Counted from the first letter of the stretch, positions 42,391-51,965 are shown. The stretch is 64,000 nt of DNA from Alicyclobacillus sp. (GCA_023511295.1 JAIMBT010000004.1:1-64000), one strand, 5' to 3'. A program made the numbers and translations. Notes: generated by a model not told the origin, from the sequence alone.

Positions 42391-43065
42391 TCACACGGGC
42401 ACCGACTGAGATTCGCCGTTTCCGAGGAAATCCTCGTGGTACCATACGTGCGCGAGAGAGAGCTCGGCCCGCGAAAGGGCGTGCCCGGACGTGAACCACT
42501 CCAGCGTCACCCTGGCTCCAGCAGCGCGGAGCAACTCCGCCAGACGTTCCGTGTTGTCCGCTGGAATCAGCGGATCGTTCCGCCCTGCCGCGAGGAACAC
42601 CGGCAGTCCACGCAAGTCGACATCGCGCGGGATTCCGAACTGTTCCAAGGTCGACGGTTGAAACGGCACCATGGCCCGGAACAAGATGGCGCCCGAGAAC
42701 AGCCCCGGCCGGAGAAACAAGGTGCTGGCGGCGATGTTGGCGCCGTTCGAGTAACCCACCGCCACCAGACGGCCGTTCAGCTGATACGCGTCCCGCGCCT
42801 GCGCCACGAAATCCGCCAACTCACGGGTACGAAAGATGAGGTCCGCCTCGTCAAACACCCCCTCGGCAATCCGCCGGAAGAAGCGCGGGCTTCCCCCTTC
42901 CAACACCTGACCCCGTACGCCGAGCAGGCTCGCTTCATCGTCCAGCAGTTCTCCGACCGGCAGCAAATCTTCCTCGTCTCCACCGGTTCCGTGCAAGAGG
43001 ACGAGCGCCGGGTGATCTGCCGCCCCTGTGACGACCTTGTGTCGAAATCCGAGTTGTTCTGGCAT
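42391..43065 (-). CDS. MhqD-like alpha/beta hydrolase
   Basis: The 224-aa product shows PALVLLHGTGGDEEDLLP, VRGQVLEGGSPRFFRRIAEGVFDEADLIFRTRELADFV and VAVGYSNGANIAASTL with the nucleophile Ser, then GRNDPLIP (Asp) and SGHALS (His). The SPRFFRR...GVFDEADL stretch is specific to the MhqD/YodD group, which is linked to quinone and electrophile resistance in Bacillus. The ATG at 43065 follows AGAGGG. It lies next to the BshB2 gene, which fits an electrophile-defence theme, though a direct link is inference. Confidence 0.85.
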   Translation of the reverse strand: MPEQLGFRHKVVTGAADHPALVLLHGTGGDEEDLLPVGELLDDEASLLGVRGQVLEGGSPRFFRRIAEGVFDEADLIFRTRELADFVAQARDAYQLNGRLVAVGYSNGANIAASTLFLRPGLFSGAILFRAMVPFQPSTLEQFGIPRDVDLRGLPVFLAAGRNDPLIPADNTERLAELLRAAGARVTLEWFTSGHALSRAELSLAHVWYHEDFLGNGESQSVPV

Positions 43066-43150
43066 CGTTGTCCCTCTCATCCCTATCATGCGGAAACGTC
43101 GCATGCAATGTTTCGCCGGGCCTGCGCGCCCTCAGCCTGGGCCTCGGCCA

Positions 43151-43849
43151 TCATATCTCGACGGTGTCTGCGTCCACCGTGTACATCCGCCCTCGGGCAA
43201 TCTGGCCAATCGCTGCGTCCCTGTCCGATGGCGATCCCGCCAATGCGCGCTCGATCCGCTCCACCCACGCGGACGTCTGCGACTTGTGCGCGCGAATCGC
43301 AGCGTAGCAGCGTTCCCACACGTCCGCCGCGTCGTACACGACATCCGGTTCTCCCAGCGCCGCCTGATAGCCCTGGGCAAACGCCTGACACTGCAGTTTC
43401 GGGCGCTGACCGGCCGGGAGCTTGCGCAGCGCGCGGACCGTCGCGGCCGCCAGCGCCTCGTGGTCTGGATGGACACACCACCCTGGATAGTAGGTGATCA
43501 CGAGCGATGGCTGACATTCCTGAATCAAGTCTAGAACTGTCTGCGCCAACGCCTCGGGGTCTTCAAAATCCAGCGTCTTGTCGCGAAATCCCATCAACCG
43601 AAGATCTGTGATGCCGAGGTGCTGGCAAGCTGCGCGCAACTCCTGCTCCCGAATCAGCGGCAGCGATTCGCGCGTGGCAAACAGCGGCTTCCCCATGTTT
43701 CGGCCCATCTGGCCCAACGTGTAACAGGCGTACGTCACCGGCGTCCCCGCCGCAGCGTGCATCGCAATCGCCCCGCCGACCGCGAGCGTCTCGTCATCCG
43801 GATGCGGAAACACGACCAAGACCTGTCGCTCTCGATTTCCCGTCTCCAT
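43151..43849 (-). CDS. bshB2: bacillithiol biosynthesis deacetylase BshB2
   Basis: The 232-aa PIG-L family protein begins with VLVVFPHPDDETLAVGG (zinc site His16, Asp19 in HPDDE) and continues VTYACYTLGQMGRNMGKPLFATRESLPLIREQEL and GWCVHPDHEALAAAT (second zinc His). The LGQMGRNMGKP...ATRESLP stretch is typical for BshB2, which removes the acetyl group from GlcNAc-malate in bacillithiol synthesis, or from bacillithiol conjugates. Bacillithiol genes point to Firmicutes. It is immediately upstream of the MhqD-like gene in the same direction. Confidence 0.88.
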   Translation of the reverse strand: METGNRERQVLVVFPHPDDETLAVGGAIAMHAAAGTPVTYACYTLGQMGRNMGKPLFATRESLPLIREQELRAACQHLGITDLRLMGFRDKTLDFEDPEALAQTVLDLIQECQPSLVITYYPGWCVHPDHEALAAATVRALRKLPAGQRPKLQCQAFAQGYQAALGEPDVVYDAADVWERCYAAIRAHKSQTSAWVERIERALAGSPSDRDAAIGQIARGRMYTVDADTVEI

Positions 43850-44143
43850 CCCAGCCTACCCCCATTTGTTTCCGTCTATGTCCGTCTCGTTCACCCACGC
43901 GTCTTGAACCGCATCTCGGTTCCCACACCCTGTCCTGCAAAACGGGCCAGGCGCACCGTCGACAATGTTTGGACAGGTCTAGTGTAGCGGAAAGCCGGTG
44001 GTCATTTCCAATCCGCCAGCTGCACCCCTCTGGGGATGTCGTCCGTCGGCGGCCCCCCCCCCGCGCACACCGCCTGCCCGACAGTCGCGTTCGCCCCGTT
44101 CCACGTCCGGGCAGTGTGCCGGAGGGAGATTGAAGGCAGATGG

Positions 44144-44152
44144 TGATATGAT
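44144..44152 (+). promoter_or_regulatory. extended -10 promoter of the zinc-ribbon gene
   Basis: TG-A-TATGAT (44144-44152) is an extended -10 element 39 bases before the start codon. The 43850-44190 stretch otherwise has no gene; it contains a run of ten C residues at 44053-44062. Confidence 0.45.
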
Positions 44153-44190
44153 AGAAGCGTCATCATGACATCGCGAAGGAGTGGAACAGC

Positions 44191-44403
44191 ATGTCTGTGT
44201 TCGATGCAACCGAGTGCCCGAAGTGCGGTCAAACGTCCTTGCACCGCTTTCCGATGGCCGTGGCGATGCCCGGCGTCATCAAGCCGAAGCACGGCGAGCT
44301 GAAGTTCGAACCGAACCAGTCGTTCATTGTCCGCCCCTGGTACTGCAGCAACTGCCAGTATGTAGAGTTCAAGCACGAGACGCAGCACGACGTGGAGATC
44401 TAA
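44191..44403 (+). CDS. small zinc-ribbon protein (70 aa)
   Basis: The product starts MSVFDATECPKCGQTSLHRFPM and ends with RPWYCSNCQYVEFKHETQHDVEI; the two CxxC pairs (CPKC and CSNC) form a classical zinc ribbon. The ATG at 44191 follows AAGGAG at a ten-base spacing, and a GC stem with a T-run terminates the transcript (44418-44444), so it is a self-contained gene. Role unknown; nucleic-acid or protein binding is plausible. Confidence 0.8.
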   Translation: MSVFDATECPKCGQTSLHRFPMAVAMPGVIKPKHGELKFEPNQSFIVRPWYCSNCQYVEFKHETQHDVEI

Positions 44404-44417
44404 ACCCGGCGGGGGCA

Positions 44418-44444
44418 GGGGGCCCGGTTGCGCGGGCCCCGTTT
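44418..44444 (+). terminator. intrinsic terminator of the zinc-ribbon gene
   Basis: GGGGCCCG (44419-44426) and CGGGCCCC (44433-44440) form a strong stem followed by GTTT, 15 bases after the stop. Confidence 0.65.
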
Positions 44445-44465
44445 GACCGCCCATGCCGAGAGACG

Positions 44466-45215
44466 TTACGGATTCATCCGCCGGAACGCTGCATCGAGCT
44501 CTGCGCGCGACGCGACTCTTGCGTGCACCGCGTGTCCGTACGCAATCTCCTCCTCTCCCCTGTCCAGCCCCTCCATGACCGCTGCTGCGAACTCCAGGGC
44601 GGTCGTTCCCGTTCGCGTCATCCCGCGCTTCTGTCGCCCCTCGGCATTCAGCTCCGAATCGACCGCAGGCGGAATCACCTCTATCACCTGGATGTCGTAA
44701 GGTGCCAACTGGTGGCGCGCCGTCAACGACAGGGAGTGCAGCGCAGCCTTCGTCGCGCAATACACCGGAAAGGTCGCCATGGGCGTAAACCCGAGACCGG
44801 ACGACACGTTGATGATGACCGCGTCTGGCACCTGTCGCAGATGCTCCGCAAACAGCACCATCAGGTGGATGGGGGCTTCCAGGTTGGTGGCAATCTCCTG
44901 TCGGGTCTGGGCCCACGGCTCTCGCGTATCGAGAAAGTGAAAGTCGCGCTGAATCCCGGCATTGTTGACGAGGACATTGAGCCTTGGGAACTGCTCTGTG
45001 GCCCATTCATACAGCGCCCGCCGCTCCGCTTCGTCGGACACGTCACACACGCGGTAGTGGATGCCCGGAATCTGCGCCTGTGCCGCGCGCAGGCGTTCCT
45101 CGCGCCGACCGCAAATGACCACCTCGTTGCCCCTGTTCGCCCACTGCTTGGCCAAGGCGAAGCCGATGCCGGTCGCTCCTCCGGTAATGAGAATGGTGTT
45201 CCCGGATGGTTTCAT
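44466..45215 (-). CDS. short-chain dehydrogenase/reductase (DltE-like)
   Basis: The 249-aa product carries ILITGGATGIGFALAKQWANRGNEVVICGR (NAD(P) binding TGxxxGIG), NVLVNNAGIQ, INVSSGLGF and VYCATKAALHSLS with the catalytic YxxxK, so the Ser-Tyr-Lys triad is complete. The C-terminal VIPPAVDSEL and the EEEIAYGHAVHARVASRAELDAAFRRMNP tail resemble the DltE/YciK-like group. The ATG at 45215 follows GGAGAGG. It is divergent from the oligoendopeptidase remnant. Substrate unknown. Confidence 0.85.
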   Translation of the reverse strand: MKPSGNTILITGGATGIGFALAKQWANRGNEVVICGRREERLRAAQAQIPGIHYRVCDVSDEAERRALYEWATEQFPRLNVLVNNAGIQRDFHFLDTREPWAQTRQEIATNLEAPIHLMVLFAEHLRQVPDAVIINVSSGLGFTPMATFPVYCATKAALHSLSLTARHQLAPYDIQVIEVIPPAVDSELNAEGRQKRGMTRTGTTALEFAAAVMEGLDRGEEEIAYGHAVHARVASRAELDAAFRRMNP

Positions 45216-45284
45216 GTGTTCCTCTCCTTTCCAATGCACCCTCCTGCAGGGTCATTGTACCTGGTGGGGGCGGGAGTCTGAAAC

Positions 45285-46044
45285 GCCCCGCACGCCGTCT
45301 ACGAAGGCGGTCCACAGCTCTCGCCGGACCCCGTTCTGCGGCGCAACGCCTACACCTCGTTCACCGCCGGGTTGTCCGCCTACCGCAACACGTACGCCGC
45401 AACCTTCGCGACCGAGATTGAGAAGAACATCGCACTGGCGGAGCTGCGCGGCTACCCGTCGGCCATCGACGTGCTGCTCCAGCCGCACAAGGTGACGCGC
45501 GACGTGTACGACCATGTCCACGATATCATCCGCCCAGCACCTCCTACGCCAGTATGAAGACAAAGATGTGCGGGGGAGCGTGATTGCAGGCCTGATGGGG
45601 ACCTACCATCACAACTTTGTCAACCACCTACTGGAGGGCGAGCTGCAGCGCCGCCTCTACCACTTGGCGGAGGCTGGGTCCCCCATCACGGAGCAGGTGC
45701 TGACGCGGACGAAGGGCGAGATCCTCAGCGAGTTCTGGGGCGACGTGCTGACCGTGGACGACGGGGCCCGACTCGCCTGGATGCGGCAGCCTCACTACTA
45801 CATGGGGCTGTACCCCTACACCTACGCGCTTGGCCTGTCCATCTCCACTGCCGCCGCTCAGGCCATCGCAGAAGAGGGGCAGCCGGCTATCGACCGATGG
45901 GTGGAGGTATTGAAGTCCGGCGGCACGAAAACGCCCGCCGAACTGGCGAAACTCGCTGGGGCGGACATCACCCAGCCGGACGTCATCCGGCGCGCCGTGG
46001 CCTATGTCGGGACGTTGGTCGACGAATTCGAGAAGACCCTCTAG
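45285..46044 (+). pseudogene. oligoendopeptidase F (M3) remnant missing N-terminus and catalytic core
   Basis: Two frames carry pieces of an M3B oligoendopeptidase. The first (to about 45530) reads DPVLRRNAYTSFTAGLSAYRNTYAATFATEIEKNIALAELRGYPSAIDVLLQPHKVTRDVYDHVHDII, an internal N-terminal-domain segment; the second, shifted by one frame, runs from HLLRQYEDKDVRGSVIAG... to the stop at 46044 and is the C-terminal region including YTYALGLSIS. The first 200 or so residues and the HExxH zinc-binding centre are absent, and the joint at about 45530-45540 is out of frame. It is not functional as a peptidase; the 45514-46044 part alone could be translated as a 176-aa fragment. Confidence 0.85.
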
Positions 46045-46151
46045 CAGACCTACGCAGAATGCGCAACGATGCGCCTCGCGCATCCTGCGTGAAAGGCGGA
46101 CGACGCCGCCCCGCATCTGGGAACGGCGTCGCATCCGCATAACATGAAAGG

Positions 46152-48758
46152 TTACGGCCCTCCACCGCCCGGACCTCCTGATCCACCACCAGCCGATCCA
46201 CCACCAGCCGGTCCGGAACCGCTGCCGCCAGCTGGTCCGGCCCCGGTCGATCCCGTTCCCGACGTCCCACCGGAGCCCGAACCAACGCTGTTACCAGCGC
46301 TGCCACCCCCGGTGCCACCGACCGCGTTGCCTATCCCGGACACCGCATTGCCAGTCCCCCCGACCGCGTTCCCAGCGCTGCCAAGGTCGTTGCCGAGCGT
46401 ATTCTGCACGCCCGCGCCACCGCCCAAGCTGTTGTCCGGCGGCAGGTTGCCCGTCGGGTTGGGAACGGGGGTGGATGCGTTCACCACCAGTGTGATGGAG
46501 GCCGGTTGACCGACCGGTTGGCCGCTCGACGGATCGACCGCCTGAACCGTGTAGGTGTAGGTCTGCCCGGGTTCAACCGACGTGTCGACAAAGCTCAGGT
46601 TGGCCGTCTGACCGAGGGTTACCGCCCCAGCCGACGCCGCGGGGCCGCCTGCCGCTTGCCCTCCGGCCTTCCCGCGCCCTTTGCCGCGGCCGTGTCCCGG
46701 CCCGCCAGCCGGTCCTTGCGGCGGACCACCCGCAGCGGGCGACGTGACGTCCGCTCGGGTCACCACAAACTGCACCTGACCAGCCGCGTCGGACGACCAG
46801 GTCAACTGAACGCCGCCTGCCGCTTGGTCCCACGCCGCTTGCAGATTCGTCACCGCGTTCGCATCACTCGGACTCACCTGCGGGCCCTGGAAGGTCTGCG
46901 GGGTTCGGCCCTCTTCAGCCAGGCGCACGATATCCCCGAAGATCTGTGAACACTGGTAACTCGGGCTGCCCGTCATGTGGTAGGCCGGGTTCGGCTCGTC
47001 GTAGTTCCAGCCCATGTAGATGGACCCGACCATGTTCGGTGTGTACCCGTCGAACCACGCGAGGCGAATCCACGACTGGTCGGGCCCCGTCAGACCCGCG
47101 TCAAACTGCACCGTTCCCGTCTTTCCGGCCACACCCCAACCCGGAACCGCGGCGCCGGTGCCCGTCCCATACTGCACCACGTCCTCCATCAGGCTCGTCA
47201 TCGTCGCGGCTGTCTGGGCGGACATGATTCGTTTTGCGCTCGGATGAAACTGATAGATGGTTGAGCCGCTCGCGTTGACAATCGACGAGATGAGGTGCAC
47301 CTGCTGTTGGACACCCTGGTCGTCAAAGGCCTCGTACGCCTGCGCCATCTGCACCGCGTTCACGCCGTTCTGCATCCCGCCGATGGCAATGCCGAGGTGC
47401 TTCGCGTCGTCCGCCGTGAACTGAATCCCGTCTTGTTCTGCAAACTGGATACCCCGCTGAATGCCGAGCTTCTGCAACAGGGAGACAGCCGCGACGTTCT
47501 CCGAGTGCGCCAGCGCGTATCGCACCGTCACCTGCCCCGGCTGGTTTGGCTCATCGTTCTGCGGGACGTAACCGCCGCCGAAGTCGTGCGGTGTATTGTC
47601 GAGGATGGAGTCCGGTGTGATGAGTCCATCCTCAATCGCCGGTGCGTACTCGAGGATGGGCTTGATGGACGAGCCGGGTTGGCCGTTCTCGTAGGCCCTA
47701 TCCAGCCCGCGCGCCGCCTGCGCGTCTCGCGCACCTGCCGCACCGAGGATGCCGCCCGTGGCCGGATCGACAAACACCGCCGCCGCTGGCACTGGCTGCC
47801 CGTTCACCGGAGCGGCAAAGTGGGTGCCGTTCTCCATCACCTGTTCAATGGCAGATTCGACCTGGGGATCCAGTGTGGTGTAGATCTTCAGGCCGCCTTG
47901 GGTCAACAGTTCGCTGCTGATGCCGTTTTTGTCCGCGTAATCAAACAGGAACTGCGCAAACAGCGGATGTTGCGTCCAGATGTCACCAGGGACGGAGTGC
48001 GGCGACAACTCGAGCGACAGCTTCTCGGTCTGCTTCGCTTTCGCTTCGGAGATGTACCCGTACTTCGCCATGTTCTCGAGCACCTGATTGCGGCGAGCGA
48101 GGGCTGCCTTCGGGTGCTGAATGGGGTCATATGCGCTCGGCGCCTGGGGCAGTCCGGCGAGCAGCGCTGCCTGCGCCAGCGTCAGCCCGTTGGGATCTTT
48201 GCTCAGGTCCACCCCGAAGTATTTCATCGCCGCCTGTTTGACGCCGACGGCGCCCTCTCCCAAGTAGACCCGGTTGAGGTACATCGCGAGAATCTCCTGT
48301 TTGCTGAAGTGCCGGTCAATCTGGACCCCGAGGATGATCTGGCTGATCTTTCGGCTGAACGTCTTCTGATCCGTCAGGTACACGATTTTCGCCAATTGTT
48401 CCTCAATCGTACTGCCGCCCTGGGCGAGCTGGCCGCGCCACAGGTCCACGAAAGCGGCGCGCAGAATCCCCCGGATATCGATACTCGATCCGCTCCAGTA
48501 GTTGTGGTCCTCCGTCGCGACCACCGCGTCTTGGAGGTTCTGTGGAATGCTGCTGTATGGCAGGTCGTTCGATCCCGGTGCCGCAATGGTCGCATATCGG
48601 TTTCCGTTTTTATCGTAAATGACCGTTGGTGTGCTGGACGGTGTCAGCTTCGAAGCGTCGAACGGCGTCAGCTCAATCAGCGCGGCGAAGACGACGACAA
48701 ACAGCGCTGTGACGCCAATCAACAACAGAAGGATGCGTCTCGCGTACTTCACCCACAT
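46152..48758 (-). CDS. class A penicillin-binding protein (PBP1A type) with C-terminal fibronectin-like domain
   Basis: After a short basic cytoplasmic end and one membrane anchor (about 5-30), the 868-aa protein has a GT51 glycosyltransferase domain with the catalytic Glu in ATEDHNYW (about 83) and GGSTIEEQLAK..SFSRK-type motifs, and a transpeptidase domain with QPGSSIKP (nucleophile Ser about 364), HSEN and GVAGKTGTVQ (about 545). A fibronectin-like domain (VNLTW...TYTYTVQAVD) and a 100-residue Gly/Ser/Pro-rich tail follow. It builds and cross-links peptidoglycan outside the membrane. I prefer ATG 48758 (AAAGG seven bases upstream) to the ORF's ATG at 48848. Confidence 0.92.
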   Translation of the reverse strand: MWVKYARRILLLLIGVTALFVVVFAALIELTPFDASKLTPSSTPTVIYDKNGNRYATIAAPGSNDLPYSSIPQNLQDAVVATEDHNYWSGSSIDIRGILRAAFVDLWRGQLAQGGSTIEEQLAKIVYLTDQKTFSRKISQIILGVQIDRHFSKQEILAMYLNRVYLGEGAVGVKQAAMKYFGVDLSKDPNGLTLAQAALLAGLPQAPSAYDPIQHPKAALARRNQVLENMAKYGYISEAKAKQTEKLSLELSPHSVPGDIWTQHPLFAQFLFDYADKNGISSELLTQGGLKIYTTLDPQVESAIEQVMENGTHFAAPVNGQPVPAAAVFVDPATGGILGAAGARDAQAARGLDRAYENGQPGSSIKPILEYAPAIEDGLITPDSILDNTPHDFGGGYVPQNDEPNQPGQVTVRYALAHSENVAAVSLLQKLGIQRGIQFAEQDGIQFTADDAKHLGIAIGGMQNGVNAVQMAQAYEAFDDQGVQQQVHLISSIVNASGSTIYQFHPSAKRIMSAQTAATMTSLMEDVVQYGTGTGAAVPGWGVAGKTGTVQFDAGLTGPDQSWIRLAWFDGYTPNMVGSIYMGWNYDEPNPAYHMTGSPSYQCSQIFGDIVRLAEEGRTPQTFQGPQVSPSDANAVTNLQAAWDQAAGGVQLTWSSDAAGQVQFVVTRADVTSPAAGGPPQGPAGGPGHGRGKGRGKAGGQAAGGPAASAGAVTLGQTANLSFVDTSVEPGQTYTYTVQAVDPSSGQPVGQPASITLVVNASTPVPNPTGNLPPDNSLGGGAGVQNTLGNDLGSAGNAVGGTGNAVSGIGNAVGGTGGGSAGNSVGSGSGGTSGTGSTGAGPAGGSGSGPAGGGSAGGGSGGPGGGGP

Positions 48759-48953
48759 CACCTGACCTTTCGGCGTTCGCGCAAAGCCGGCGACGAACCG
48801 GCAAGCGGCTCCCCACAGATGCGCTGGACCGTGCGGTACCGGGATCATGATAGCGAAAGCAGACGCGTATAGGATACGAGAAAATCCGGAAGGTGCGGGG
48901 GCCGTCTCCCATTTGACGCGAAATCGTCACAGGTGACGGCTCCCGACAGCGGG

Positions 48954-50402
48954 TCACTGCGCGGCAGGCGCTGGCTCACCCGCCGGCGTGGAGGGGCTCG
49001 CCGAACTCGGCGGCCCGCCCGAGGGGCCTTGCTTCATCATGCGCGCGGAACGCCACTTGCCAAATCGATAGTAGGCAGCAGACAGGCCGGTGCCGAGCAC
49101 AAATCCAATCGGGAAGCTCCACCACAACGCGTCGAGTCCGAAGCGATGTGCAAACACGTACGACAGTGGAATCCGAACGCACCACAGCGCGAAAAACGTG
49201 ATAAGCAGCGGAACAGTGACCGCGCCGGTCGAGCGCACCACACCGGAGATGACGAAGGTGACGCCAAACAGCACAAATCCCCAAAGTGTGATGGCGTTGA
49301 TGCGCATCCCGATGGCCGCCACGCGCTCAGAGTCGACGAACAGCATGAGTGCAGCGTGGTTGAAGAGGTAGATGGCCGCAACCAACACGCCCGTCATGAC
49401 AACGTTCACGAGGACGCCGAGCAGCGTGGTTCGATGCACTCGGTCCCACTTTCCAGCGCCCACGTTCTGCGCGGCAATCGTCGACACCGCACCCCCAATG
49501 GCCATGGCCGGCATCTGCACGTAGTTCGAGATCTGCATCGCCGCGCCGAAGGCTGCTGTGGCGACAGAGCCGAAGCTGTTGATGAGGTTGATCATCGCGA
49601 TACCGCTGCTCGACACGACAATCATCTGTAGACCCATCGGAATCCCCTTGCGGATGAGGGAAGCGATGATCACCCCGTTAAACCGCAGGTACCGCCCGTC
49701 TCCGCGCCGGAGGCATAGGAAGTGCTGCGTCCGGTAGAGGTACAGAAGAATGCAGGCGAGACTCACCACCTGGCCAATCAGCGTGGCAAGCGCCGACCCA
49801 GCTACTCCCAGCCGCGGGAACGGGCCGAGTCCGAAGATGAACAACGGGTTCAGGCCGGCATCGAGGACACTCGACAATATAAGGAAGTAAAACGGCGTCT
49901 TTGAATCCCCCGCGCCGCGCAGGATGGTCATGATGAAATTGTACAAAAACATGAACGGTACGCCGGCGAAGATGATGCGCAGGTACGACGTGGCATAGCG
50001 CAGGGCGTCTGGCGGTGTGTGCATCGCGCGCAGGATGTCCGCCGACAAGAGATACCCTGCGATGCCCACCAACAGGGCGAACGTCAGAAAGAAGAGGAAA
50101 CTCGAGCCGACGACCCGCTTGGCTTGATCCACGTCGCGGGCGCCGATGCTCTGCGCCACCAGGATGGTGGCGGCCATGCCCACGCCAAAGATGGTCCCGA
50201 GCATGAGGAACATGATGTTGTTCGCGTTCGACGTTCCGGCAAACGCGCTCGGCCCGAGGAAGTGGCCAATCCACACCGCATTGATGGAACCGTTCAGGGA
50301 TTGCAACACATTGCCGAGCAGGAGCGGCATGGCAAACAAGACCAAACTCTTGCCGATGGGCCCTTCGGTCAAATTCCCTTTGTTCACACGAGCCACGTCC
50401 AA
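48954..50402 (-). CDS. MATE-family efflux transporter (second copy)
   Basis: The 482-aa protein starts TEGPIGKSLVLFAMPLLLGNVLQSLNGSINAVWIGHFLG and has twelve membrane segments, with VLDAGLNPLFIFGLGPFPRLGVAGSALATLIGQ in the first half, all MatE features. It ends with a polar Pro/Ser-rich tail. The start is a TTG at 50402 preceded by AGGAG. It is the third gene of a MarR-MFS-MATE operon, only 18 bases after the MFS gene, so both pumps are likely induced by the same compound. Confidence 0.9.
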   Translation of the reverse strand: MDVARVNKGNLTEGPIGKSLVLFAMPLLLGNVLQSLNGSINAVWIGHFLGPSAFAGTSNANNIMFLMLGTIFGVGMAATILVAQSIGARDVDQAKRVVGSSFLFFLTFALLVGIAGYLLSADILRAMHTPPDALRYATSYLRIIFAGVPFMFLYNFIMTILRGAGDSKTPFYFLILSSVLDAGLNPLFIFGLGPFPRLGVAGSALATLIGQVVSLACILLYLYRTQHFLCLRRGDGRYLRFNGVIIASLIRKGIPMGLQMIVVSSSGIAMINLINSFGSVATAAFGAAMQISNYVQMPAMAIGGAVSTIAAQNVGAGKWDRVHRTTLLGVLVNVVMTGVLVAAIYLFNHAALMLFVDSERVAAIGMRINAITLWGFVLFGVTFVISGVVRSTGAVTVPLLITFFALWCVRIPLSYVFAHRFGLDALWWSFPIGFVLGTGLSAAYYRFGKWRSARMMKQGPSGGPPSSASPSTPAGEPAPAAQ

Positions 50403-50420
50403 ACCCGCTCCTGTCTTGAG

Positions 50421-51965
50421 TTAGTCTCCTTGCGAAATTCGTTGCCCAACACCCGCCACCTTCGGTCCGGCAGAGGCCTGAGCTGCCACGCGAGCGCGCT
50501 GGTGAATGATGTCCTCCTTCGGCTCCGTGCGGCGAATGAAGAACGCAAGAACGAACGAAACGACCGTCATCAGCGTGGCCACCATAAAGGCGTCGTTGAT
50601 GCCCATCACGGCGCCTTGGTGAGCGGCTGCCAGCACATGTGCGGTATCCTTTGGCGAGATACCGGCCGTCTGCATGATTTGCTTTGCGTGCATCGCCCCG
50701 CGATTGGTCATGATGGTCACGAACAGGGCAGTGCCGATGGCCCCGGCCACCATCCGCAGGGTGTTCACCATCGCGGTCCCGTACCGGTTCAGGGCGAGCG
50801 GCAGTTCGTTCAAGCCCGCCGTAAAAATCGGCATCATCATGATGGACATCCCGAACATACGGACCGTGTACACCACGGTGACGTAGGTGAAGCTGGTGTT
50901 CAACTGCAGGCGCGTCAGCGCGTAGGTGGTGGCAATCGTGATGGCCAGGCCCAGAACAGCCAGCCAGCGGGCGCCAAACCGGTCGAACAGCCGACCGGTG
51001 ACCGGCGACATGATGCCCATCACGATGCCGCCCGGGAGTAACATCAGGCCCGACAGGAGCGGCGAGAAGCCGCGCACGTTCTGAATGTAGATGGGCATCA
51101 AGATCATCCCAGAGTACATCGCCATGGTGACCACCACGTTGACCACCGTCGTCAATGAAAACATCGGGTAGCGAAAGATGCGAAACTCAAGAATCGGGTG
51201 CGAGATCACCAATTGGCGCCACAGGAACAGGACGAGGCTCAGCATGCCGACCACGAGCGTGCCCGCCACGGCGGGGTCGCTCCAACCGCGGGTCCCAGCC
51301 TCCGCGAATCCGTACAGCACGCCTCCGAAGCCGATGGTGGACAGAATCACCCCGAACGTATCGAGTCGCTGGGCTTGCGTCTCCGTCACGTTGCGCACCA
51401 GGAAGCAAGCAACCAGCCAGTCCGCCAACGCAATCGGGAACACAATGAAGAACAGGACGCGCCACGAGTGACCCTCCAGCAGCCAGCCGGACAACGTCGG
51501 GCCGATAGCTGGCGCGAAGTTGATGGCGATGCCGAACACCCCCATCGCGAACCCCCGACGGTGCGGCGGAAACAGGACGAAGATGACGTTCGTGATGAGC
51601 GGGAACAGCACGCCGGCGCCGGCCGCCTGAACCACGCGTCCCACCAGAATGACGGCAAAGTTTGGCGCGAGGGCGCAGATGATGCTTCCCACCGTGAACA
51701 GCCCCAGCGACGTCAGGTACAACTGCCGCGTGGTAAACCGCTCCAACAAGAACGCGGTAACCGGTATGACAATGCCGTTCACAAGCAGGTAGATGGTCGT
51801 CAGCCAGTCAGCCGTCGCTGCCGCGATGTGCAGTCGATCCATGATCTGCGGCAACGCCACATTGATGAGTGTCTGGTTCAGAAACGCGATAAACGCACCA
51901 ACCAACAACACGCCAAAGACCGCCTTCGTCGAGACGGCCCGCTCCGAAGTGTGTACATCCTTCAT
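50421..51965 (-). CDS. DHA2-family MFS drug exporter
   Basis: The 514-aa protein has fourteen membrane segments and the DHA2 pattern NQTLINVALPQIMDRLHIAAATADWLTTIYLLVNGIVIPVTAFLLERFTTRQLYL, followed by RVVQAAGAGVLFPLITNVIF and FGIAINFAPAIGPTLSGWLLEG (motif C). It exports drugs with the proton gradient. The ATG at 51965 has GGGAGAG about a dozen bases upstream. It lies between a MarR regulator (87 bases upstream) and a MATE gene. Confidence 0.9.
   Translation of the reverse strand: MKDVHTSERAVSTKAVFGVLLVGAFIAFLNQTLINVALPQIMDRLHIAAATADWLTTIYLLVNGIVIPVTAFLLERFTTRQLYLTSLGLFTVGSIICALAPNFAVILVGRVVQAAGAGVLFPLITNVIFVLFPPHRRGFAMGVFGIAINFAPAIGPTLSGWLLEGHSWRVLFFIVFPIALADWLVACFLVRNVTETQAQRLDTFGVILSTIGFGGVLYGFAEAGTRGWSDPAVAGTLVVGMLSLVLFLWRQLVISHPILEFRIFRYPMFSLTTVVNVVVTMAMYSGMILMPIYIQNVRGFSPLLSGLMLLPGGIVMGIMSPVTGRLFDRFGARWLAVLGLAITIATTYALTRLQLNTSFTYVTVVYTVRMFGMSIMMMPIFTAGLNELPLALNRYGTAMVNTLRMVAGAIGTALFVTIMTNRGAMHAKQIMQTAGISPKDTAHVLAAAHQGAVMGINDAFMVATLMTVVSFVLAFFIRRTEPKEDIIHQRARVAAQASAGPKVAGVGQRISQGD

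Noticed and set aside
44053-44062. Ten-C run as a phase-variation switch
   Set aside because: It lies in a gap with no reading frame across it and about 80 bases from the nearest promoter, so no switching role can be supported.
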